Below are positions 5,509 through 5,726 of a stretch of 5,726 bases of DNA, in pieces (positions within the stretch are counted from its first letter, which is position 1; the number at the start of each line of letters is the position of its first letter). Source of the stretch: Rubrobacter sp. (GTDB taxonomy: Bacteria; Actinomycetota; Rubrobacteria; Rubrobacterales; Rubrobacteraceae); NCBI GenBank assembly GCA_013695335.1, contig JACDAR010000077.1, positions 1 through 5,726 on the forward strand. Reading direction: 5' to 3'. The notes beneath the pieces are model-generated. The model was not told the origin of the DNA, did no database searches, and was given only the letters and a program-made list of their open reading frames with translations. The position numbers were made by a program, and so were the translations under genes.

Positions 5509-5726
5509 GTGGGCGAAGAACGGGTCATACTGCTCGTGGAGGACGACGAGGATCAGGTACTGCTCGCCATGCGTGCTCTCCGCAAACATGGCATAGTCGC
5601 AGAGGTCGATGACGTGGCAGTCGCCAGGAGCGGGCAGGAGGCGCTCGACTTCCTGTTCGGGATTGGCTCCCACGCCGGAAGGGACGCGAGCATCGCCCCG
5701 GAGTTCGTCCTCCTGGACGTGAACCT
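5509..5726 (+). CDS. CheY/Rcp1-like response regulator, receiver domain (3' end outside window)
   Basis: 72 residues are visible. The start reads VILLVEDDEDQ, with the acidic Mg-binding pair EDD at about 11-13. A helix (LLAMRALRKHG), the VARSGQEALDFLFG helix, a loop with Gly/Arg/Asp, then FVLLDVNL follow; the Asp of LLDVN (residue 70) is the expected phosphorylation site. The long loop before the phospho-Asp strand resembles Rcp1-type single-domain regulators that pair with phytochrome-like or hybrid histidine kinases. That link is family knowledge, since no kinase lies in the window. Whether an output domain follows cannot be seen. Start: GTG at 5509 with AGGAGG 9 nt upstream. The overlapping GTG at 5507 is in a different frame. 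Confidence 0.93.
   Translation, partial: MGEERVILLVEDDEDQVLLAMRALRKHGIVAEVDDVAVARSGQEALDFLFGIGSHAGRDASIAPEFVLLDVN

Noticed and set aside
4432..5673. A 413-codon open frame on the minus strand.
   Set aside because: It is a mirror of trxB and the response regulator, and it crosses the trxB terminator. High GC produces such long false frames.

Overview
The window looks like chromosomal DNA from a high-GC, Gram-positive-type bacterium. A Rubrobacter-like actinobacterium is my best guess. It rests on the style of the thioredoxin reductase and sulfotransferase, GTG/TTG starts with strong AGGAG-type ribosome binding sites, and the DUF4132 gene pair. No RNA gene fixes the taxonomy. Both edges cut through genes.

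Left to right: (1) the 5' part of a minus-strand gene (up to 636) for a sulfotransferase with a long basic coiled coil ahead of the PAPS-binding loop. (2) A minus-strand DUF4132 (MolR-like) gene, now a pseudogene, with its C-terminal part at 820-2189 and its N-terminal part at 2823-3270. It carries several frameshifts and stops. (3) Between these halves, on the plus strand, an intact 174-residue gene resembling the actinobacterial 'putative immunity protein' (Imm-5-like) family. It sits in a segment of about 630 bp bounded by the repeated 5-mer TAACG, with a 10-bp-stem hairpin at one end. Joining the flanks at the 5-mer gives a protein-like DUF4132 reading, so the segment looks like a later insertion. 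(4) A 115-residue minus-strand gene (3272-3619) of a type usually seen just upstream of DUF4132 genes. It has its own sigma-70-type promoter and a stop codon one base from the DUF4132 start. (5) A minus-strand lipoprotein gene of unknown role (3707-4240, TTG start). (6) A 155-bp divergent promoter region with a perfect 12-bp palindrome. (7) trxB, thioredoxin reductase (4396-5394, plus), ending in a strong intrinsic terminator. (8) The 5' part of a CheY/Rcp1-like response regulator (5509 onward, plus) with its own promoter.

The window has two parts. The right third is ordinary and intact: thiol redox homeostasis, a lipoprotein and signalling. The middle is a decaying accessory locus in which a DUF4132 gene was inactivated and an immunity-like gene was inserted. 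The lesions are confined to DUF4132 and the neighbouring genes are clean, so real gene decay is more likely than sequencing error. I see no CRISPR array, tRNA, rRNA or transposase.
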